Assembly (NCBI GenBank): GCA_000708835.1
Contig: DF237425.1
Span: 4,322 to 68,321, forward strand
DNA from: Klebsormidium nitens
Taxonomy: Eukaryota; Streptophyta; Klebsormidiophyceae; Klebsormidiales; Klebsormidiaceae
DNA length: 64,000 nucleotides
Direction of reading: 5' to 3'
Part shown: piece after piece, positions 57,485 to 64,000 of the stretch
Layout of the letters: each line of letters opens with the position of its first letter
Numbering within the stretch: position 1 is the stretch's first letter
Position numbers and translations under genes: made by a program
The notes under the pieces: model-generated
The model's input: the letters and a program-made list of their open reading frames with translations, nothing else
The model's database searches: none
What the model was told of the DNA's origin: nothing

Positions 57485-60400
57485 AATCCTACGGCTTACT
57501 ATTTCTAAACTGTGCCTTCATCCTCTTTGGTGGGCGGGACGTGACGATTTGGCGATGATTATGCAAATCTCGGCCGGGAGCCGAGAGCTCGACGGTGCGA
57601 AGTCGGATGCCACTCTGCAAGGATTGGGTCACACCCCGTCATACTCTTTCGCAGTCTTTGCGTCCGCACAGATCCCGCCTGTTATCACGTAACGTGGCAG
57701 CTTACTTCTTTAGCCCTAACCGATTGTTGCCTTGTCTTCGAGCGCTCAAGGAAGTTCAGATGAAGTTGCGGAAGCATGCAGCAACAGGTGCATGTCGCCA
57801 CCATAACGATTGCAATTTATAAACTTCCATGATGGAGAAAAAGATCGCCCGTGTCATTACGCACTTACAAGATGCCTACATAAACGACGATTGTTTGCTC
57901 GGGGACAGCCAAGTACCGAATATTGTAACATATTGAGTCTCGCCAGGCTATTCTATATCAGCTATGCGACTAGGCGAAGACGATTGGACGTGAATCGTGT
58001 GCCAGTATTGCTGCGTCGGCTGGCGGCTAATTCGTTCATTACGGTCCGAAACGGATCACTACAACCGCCAGCACTCGCGCTGCCCTTCCGTTCCTGTGGT
58101 AGGACCCAGGTGGCTGAATGTGTTCAGAAGTCTTAGCTAGTGAACATCTTTTCCTCTGAAACGGCTAGATCCCACACTAGAGCTCCTGTCTTTGTCCTCT
58201 TGTCGATGAAGAAGGATGCTGATGAACCTTGCCAGTCACGCATATGGTGCTTCTGTTTTTCTCTGATGCTCGACCACTGCCTTCAAACCGGAGACCCTTT
58301 GCGGAGCTACGATCGCCGACCGAAGCTAGCTGCATGTGCCGCCTGAGTGGGCTCCATGTGCTGGCCCGCACTGATCAATTTGCCGAATGCGCGCGCGCAA
58401 GTAGACTTCGTCGCTTTTGCTTTGAGAGATCACGTCGAGTATCTAAATCAATTGCAAGTGAATATCAGTGTAGTGGTACTTTCTTGCCTGAGTTGATTGT
58501 GGAGCTTGACGTGCGCCACCTTCCAACACCGGTTTTTCGTATTTTTACGCGACCAGATTTTGTATTTTGTGATCTTGTTTGTACGTCAATCGAGGAGAAT
58601 AGGGGCAATGATAATGGTTATCTGGCGAACGCGTCAGCAAGTTTCGCATTTCAGAGGAGCCGACTGTCCGTATTTCATCTTGTTGTCAAACAATGCCGCT
58701 CAGATGCATGACCGCGTGCCTCAAGAATAACGGTCTCACTGGCTACGCGTATGTTGTTCAGAGTCCTTTTATAGTAGTCTGCATGCATCCCAAGGTATGT
58801 TTCTGAACGATGGTGTACGTCGAATAAAAAAGATAAATGCGAGCACTTCCATTCAAGAAGAGAGCTCCGCCTTTCCTCGGAGTGTCCGATTGATTCACAG
58901 AAACATAGACGACCCGCATCATTTCAGAGTGTTCAAGTGGGTATACGTCCGCTCTAGTAAGGTCAGAGAACGCATTGGGTTTGCACGTCCGTCTACCATT
59001 CGAAAAGGACGAAGCTTCATTCAGTGCGCACGTCCAGCAACGAAGTTCTCATTCCTGGCCTACCTAGCTCCTTGTGCCAGTGCGGTTTCGATCGTTTGAG
59101 CTGATGCTGTCGGGTCTTACTCGCGGATCTCGCGCAAAGTATGCGCCGGATCATGGAAACGTTTTGTTTGTTTGTTTTGTTTGTTGGATAAGCGGCAAGC
59201 GAGGAGCTATCGGCCTAGGCACGCTGACTCGTTTCGTAACTCGCAGCAAATTGAACTTTCTCAACAGTTAGGGAGCCCGTAGTCTGAGGCGCTTGAGGCA
59301 ACCAGATCATATCGCCTTTCGTGCATCGGAAAGACTACGGCGGCCTTGATTGGTCAGCCTGGCTTTGATTTTCCAAGGTTCACTGGTGGTTCCGCTTTTC
59401 CCTGTCGAATATCGTACTTGACCTGCTAACCCACGCCGCCTCACGAGCTGTTTAAGAACGCTAAGATTTGCGCCATGAGTCTCCTGGGCAGGAGGTTGGA
59501 AAACCGTATTTTTTTCCTTGAGTGCCATTTTCATGCTCCTACCACTTGATCACGTCAAGCGGACCTCGCCTCCTAAACGAGAGACCAATTAAGTAGGACT
59601 GGGGCTGGTCCTTCAAGCTGTTGCTGTCGCCTACAGCATCTGCATCGCTCTCCTCCATTGATCGGCGTTGCGGGCGTAATGTTCACAGTTTGACAGGTTT
59701 GGCATGTTCAAAGATTCCGAGTGGGAACAATGTCACTGTCACATCCTGGAACGGAGCTCATGGGCCTGGGATCGTGACATCATGTGGCAGTGATGACGGT
59801 CTGCTTGGCCACGTGGCCAGAGGGGCTCGCATCCTGATGCCACTGGTACGCACCTCATTCTGGTCGCTTCTCCAATCCTTTCTTAGGAGCTATCAAGTTC
59901 CTTTTCAATCCGGTCGATGTTCAGACTAGGCTTCGATTAGTACCACTACGAAAGGTTCAGATAAGAAACAAGTGGTCTTAGCAGCGCTACGTGGGCTGTT
60001 GGGTGGGTTTTCGGCGTGCTTTTCCATGTGCACCCCGTTCTCCGGATTCACATGCAAAGGGATATGTTGCGGCCACCTTGTTTACTACACCGCTTTAGTA
60101 GCTTCTCGTCCCCTGACGAGCTTGGTTCTTATGAACACGGTTACATCCGTCGGCCGTTCCATTCTCCTGACCGTTCCATTTTCCTGATGGCCGTGCCAGA
60201 ATAGAGCGCTTCTGACTTCGACGTACCCGATGATGGGAAGGTTCAACGCGCTTCCGAAAAGTGATTGCTATTCGGAAGCAAGCTCGAGCCACTTCTGCGG
60301 CATTATTTGGATGTATATGTCGTCGAAAGTGTGCCTTAATCTCCTCCTCACAACCTCACTCCACTCCGAACCTCCTCCGACCCTTTGTTTTGCCGGCGGT

Positions 60401-62111
60401 GTATTTTGCTGTGGCTCCGGCGCTGAGCAAAAGTACGCTATGTTGATACAAGGTCAGACCGGCCGGTCCGTCAGTCTCTTATAGTTGACGGCTACACGAA
60501 CTTGAAGCTTTGCAAGTCTGTTTATTTTCACCTAGTAATGGGTATTACCTTCTTAGTCTCTCCTAGTTTTCCCCTCTTCTAGCTGGTGAGGTCTGCACTT
60601 CCCCTGAGCTGGGCTTTGTCTGTGGAACACACCCGAGCTCAAAAACCTTGACAAACGACGAGCTCAAAGTAAATCAAGACCTGCTTTTCAATAAAATTCC
60701 TAGTGTGTGTGCACAGGGAGGAGTAAGTCTTAGTACACCAATCTAGTGACAAAGGAGACCCTTCAGTCGATACTGACGAGAATTTTGGAGTCGATTCTCA
60801 GAGCGCTTATGCTTTTAAAAAGGGGACTTTCCAGTCGGAGGCGTTCTCAAAGTCGTTTTCAGACTGTCCATAAAAATTAAGTGGGTGTAGGACGTGCACG
60901 TCCTCCAAAACTGATCGACGGTGCAGGAAGCTCAAAGCGGCCAAACTTCCAATCCGATCCGTCCAAAAAAGACTCAGACTCACTGAGTGTGCACTTCCCG
61001 AGCTTTGAAACCCGACGCCCACTTTAATCCTGCTGGTTCTTGATTCATATAGTGGCTCAGTGCGGCTACAGACTTCAAGTTGATAACGGGTGTCTAACAG
61101 ACATCAATTTCTTTAAGTCCTATCTCGTGGGTCATTTAGAGCGCGTCTCAAAGTTCGAAGAGAGATCACGTACTCTAGCTAAGGCCGCAATATTCTCCCT
61201 CATGCGCAGTCCCTGCGCAGTCCGGCGCACCGCGCCCGGAAAAGCGGAAACAGGGGACCAACGCGACCGAAATCTGGCGGATGGCGTAGGACTCGGGAAT
61301 TCCGTCGCTGGATGTCCGTTCGTTCTGGTCCGTCGATCTGCATTTTGCAACTGCTGAGAGCGCTCCGATCGCCGGGCTGAAGCATGTTATGATGCACTAT
61401 TAAAGGCTGCTCTCTTGGGTCGGTAATTACTAATCAGCATGATACCAACCGCTTTCTGTCAAGTTGTCAACCCGGTACCTAGCTTGATTCCTTGTACCCC
61501 GGTAAGTCAGTACCTGCTACACCTACCGTAACCGAACCGTAAGTTGTAACCTGTTCACCGGGTTCTCCTCTTGATTCAAGGAGCGTTTAATGCAATCTGT
61601 CAGGGCGACTCGAGAAAACGACCAGATTCTGTCCTGTGCCCTTCTGACAGCTGGCCAAGACCTGCATGCCATGATGCATCCTGGGATTCTCTTTGCGCAG
61701 ACTCCAGAGTCTGCTACCTAGATACCGCACCTACCTAGGTACCTGCACAGGTCTAATAGCTTATTGGCATTCATGCACTCACTTAATTCTGTATAACCTA
61801 TGGGCACAGAGCAAGGGCAGAATATGAGTGCCAGATGGACAACTGTCCGACAAATCAGCACGCTAAGCAGTTGGCATCTTCAAAGGCAACAGCTTGCCAC
61901 TGGGGCTACTGGTATCAACTCAGTGCTGCTACTGCAATGCTTGCGCTTCATTGCGGTTCATGATGGGCGCAGCACTGAAGAGCGTTGAGAAGACCACGTA
62001 GCTGACTTTCTACACTCCGAAGCTGTCACTGTCGCGCATGGCGCATGATAGCGCAGAGTCCATACATCAGTTCTGATAAGCCCGCACCAAGCATCATGAG
62101 GAGGAAGGTGA
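57485..62111. other. Intergenic, no gene recognised, 5' of transporter gene
   Basis: About 4.6 kb without a recognised exon. The first exon of the transporter must lie somewhere in its right part. A frame at 61800-61988 opening MGTEQGQNMSARW is a weak candidate, but no supported junction links it. TGTTTGTTTGTTTTGTTTG occurs at 59165-59183. Around 61480-61760 GGTACC, TACCTA and CCGTAA motifs are frequent, with a palindromic ACCTACCTAGGTACCT-like run near 61730. Confidence 0.45.
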
Positions 62112-63729
62112 TCAACAAGAAGCGCCAAGGTTGAAACTAAGTACCTACAGCCGGCAATTCAGTCTTGGGCACCATATTTCAGAAGAGGCTCACATTCAGC
62201 TGAAGACTCAGTAAGGGAGTACATTATCGGCGGATCCAGCTGGCGCGAGGCATGGCCCAGCCTTATTGGGCCCACCATCAACTTCTGCTGCTACCTCATC
62301 GGGACAGGTTGGGCCAGCATTCCGCTAACATTCCACCAAATGGGGTTTGCCGTCGGCATCTGCTCCCTCCTCTTGCTGGGTTTCGCCAACGCCTACACGT
62401 GCGTAGTCATGCTCCAGTCCGCCGAGGAATTCGGCACGCCCGAGAGCTTTCATGACCTGACTGATGTCTCTTTGGGGCACAAGTGGGCAGTACTTTTGGA
62501 CTGGGTCGTCGGGCTGACGTCATTCTTTGCGTGCACCCAGAAGCTGATCTTGGCGGGGGACTTTGGGGTGGCGATCAAGCAGCGAATCATTACTCATAAC
62601 TATCTGCCGAACCGGGCGCTGATTGTCTTGACACTAACCATAGGCCTGGCGCTCCCGCTCGTGTTCAAACGAAACATGCGCGCGCTCGAGAAGGTTTCCT
62701 CCGGGGGGGTTCTCTGCACCTTGACGGTGCTCGCCATTCTGATCTACTCTTACTCTGTTTCGGTGGTGCGGAGTGACAGCTGGGCGGGCGGCGACGTCGT
62801 ATATGCCAACGGGACGCCAGATCTGCTGCTAGCCCTTCCGGTGCAGCAGTTTGTGTTCGCCGGCCAGGCGGGAGTGATCCCACTTTACAAGTCGATGAAG
62901 AACCGGAGCTTGCGCAATGGGAAGATCATGGTCTGCTGCGCCTTCGCCTTTTGCGTCAGCGTCAACCTGTGCTTTGGGATCTTCGGTTACCTTCAGTTTC
63001 CTGAGGAGCAAGAGGGCGACGTTTTGAACAACTTAGTAAGCCATAAGAGCGCTGTTTACACGGCAATGTATTTCCTAGCCATAGCCGGGTCGATTTCGGG
63101 TTACCCCCTTAACCTGACGGTCGGTCGGGTGCATCTAGGCAATATTCTTCTGGGCCCCGAGAAAGCCAAGTCAAGAAAGTGGGTCTACTTAATGACGATG
63201 GTTTTCTTTGTGGGCACTCTTGGGTTAGGTCTGGGGATCAAGAACCTGGGCGTGGTTCAGGGCCTCGCCGGTGGGTTAGGAGACACTTTCAGTAACCTCG
63301 TAGTCCCCGCTGTGGCTCTGCTCCGATTGGTTGACAGGGAGGTGGAAAAGGAAACCCCCGGGGGGAGAGAAACAACGGGCCCCCGCAGGGAGTGGCGGAG
63401 ACAGAAAGTCTGCTCCTAAGGGGGGGCCAAACGTGTGGTCAAACGCCGCTTTTGAACCAGGGCCAATTGAAAACGATCCAGAAGGAAGTCCAGCTAAGAG
63501 TGGCGGTCAGAAGAGTGTAGGTAGGTCACGTGATGACGGGAAAAGTGATAGAGGTAAAGAGGAGGAGCGGGAAAACAGGCATAGGAATCACAAGCAGCTT
63601 AGGAAGCTCCCGGCGTATATTCTTTTTGGAGTTGCTGCGGTGAACGCAGGGTTGGCAACGATTGGGAATCTGGTCTCCCTCATTCTAGTTGGGTGGGACA
63701 ATGCGAGCATCACATTCAAGGTATCTTAG
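62112..63729 (+). CDS. Amino-acid transporter, AAAP/AVT (SLC38-like) family, 5' incomplete, frame break near 3' end
   Basis: AAAP carriers move neutral amino acids across plasma or vacuolar membranes by proton or cation coupling. The frame is open from 62112 and continues to 63419; similarity begins near SSWREAWPSLIGPTINFCCY, and no methionine precedes 62340, so an upstream exon is needed (a CCTACAG acceptor ends at 62150). Roughly ten hydrophobic helices follow, e.g. VGICSLLLLGFANAYTCVVM and ALIVLTLTIGLALPLVF, plus PVQQFVFAGQAGVIPLYKSM, typical of the family's mid-region. At the G run 63360-63365 one surplus base throws the frame into an early stop at 63419. The next frame continues with a charged loop and a final helix (LPAYILFGVAAVNAGLA) to 63729, as expected for the last membrane span. 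A genuine early stop is the alternative. Confidence 0.82.
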
Positions 63730-64000
63730 AGCTGTACGTGTCGAAATTAATAGGTTTTGAATCTTTGACGATTCGTGTCAAATTATTACGATTCTTGTCC
63801 AAGAGCATCTCAAGTAGGTGGTAAGGTATGGCTTTTCAGGTTCTGTGAGATGTAGCGAGCTGACAAGAGAGACTAGACCGAGAGGAGAAATTAACGTTTC
63901 AGACGTCGGGATCTAACTTGAACTGCTGCTAACATTTTGAGCGCGCGCGCTGTCGAAAGGCAGCTTTGACAGACATACATGTTTCCAGAGATTGTAAATA
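63730..64000. other. Right end of window, nothing recognised
   Basis: This stretch follows the transporter and probably contains its 3' untranslated region or a further exon boundary: the last codons are ITFK followed by GTATCTTAG, so a GT donor at 63721 cannot be excluded. A short near-repeat of ATTCGTGTC/ATTCTTGTC is seen at 63770-63800. Confidence 0.4.

Noticed and set aside
56948-57692. Open frames running through the N block
   Set aside because: They exist only because N codons contain no stops.

Overview
This is eukaryotic nuclear DNA. Coding sequence lies in short GT-AG exons separated by long introns, exon phases join cleanly, and the recognisable proteins are of green-lineage type: an ANP/NPK1-class MAP kinase kinase kinase, a MOS1-like BAT2-domain protein, deoxyhypusine synthase, two SET-domain proteins, a FAD monooxygenase and an AAAP amino-acid transporter. 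The mixture of plant-type families, intron-rich GC-leaning exons and short degenerate CCCTAAA-like tracts suggests a streptophyte alga or other early-diverging green plant (Klebsormidium-like). That placement is inference. There is one assembly gap (57116-57484, all N).

Layout. 1-3.7 kb: no gene recognised, with a 244-bp tandem repeat. 3798-13510 (+): ten-exon kynurenine-3-monooxygenase-like FAD enzyme, 496 aa. 14839-16769 (-): SET-domain gene 1, with a possible first exon at 18088-18297. 19895-24436 (+): deoxyhypusine synthase. 25970-28194 (-): SET-domain gene 2. 28.2-33.3 kb: no gene recognised, with a ~200-bp tandem repeat. 33298-41458 (-): thirteen-exon MAPKKK, 1064 aa. 43028-54146 (+): thirteen-exon MOS1/BAT2-like protein, about 2030 aa, divergent from the MAPKKK. 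54.1-62.1 kb: no gene recognised, contains the gap. 62112-63729 (+): amino-acid transporter. I rebuilt the models by hand by matching exon phases, which close exactly in the FAD enzyme, the MAPKKK and the recognised part of each SET gene, and in the MOS1-like gene once one base is allowed for.

The genes do not form a pathway. The striking feature is structural. Introns in at least five of the seven genes carry decayed copies of the edges of the adjacent exons. Copies upstream of an exon hold its acceptor and 5' part; copies downstream hold its 3' part and donor. The FAD gene alone has about 16 such 'ghost exon edges', including an array around exon 6 with five upstream and three downstream. 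I interpret these as tandem duplications straddling exon-intron boundaries that then decay, so that introns grow while the exon stays intact. One ghost (10927-11010) differs from its parent mainly at synonymous sites, as if it had once been translated.

A second pattern is that three genes (deoxyhypusine synthase, MOS1-like, transporter) each have a single frame break in a G or C homopolymer. These are more likely sequence errors than pseudogenes. A diverged ~230-bp element rich in GCCGAC occurs twice (1383-1604 and 18887-19123).
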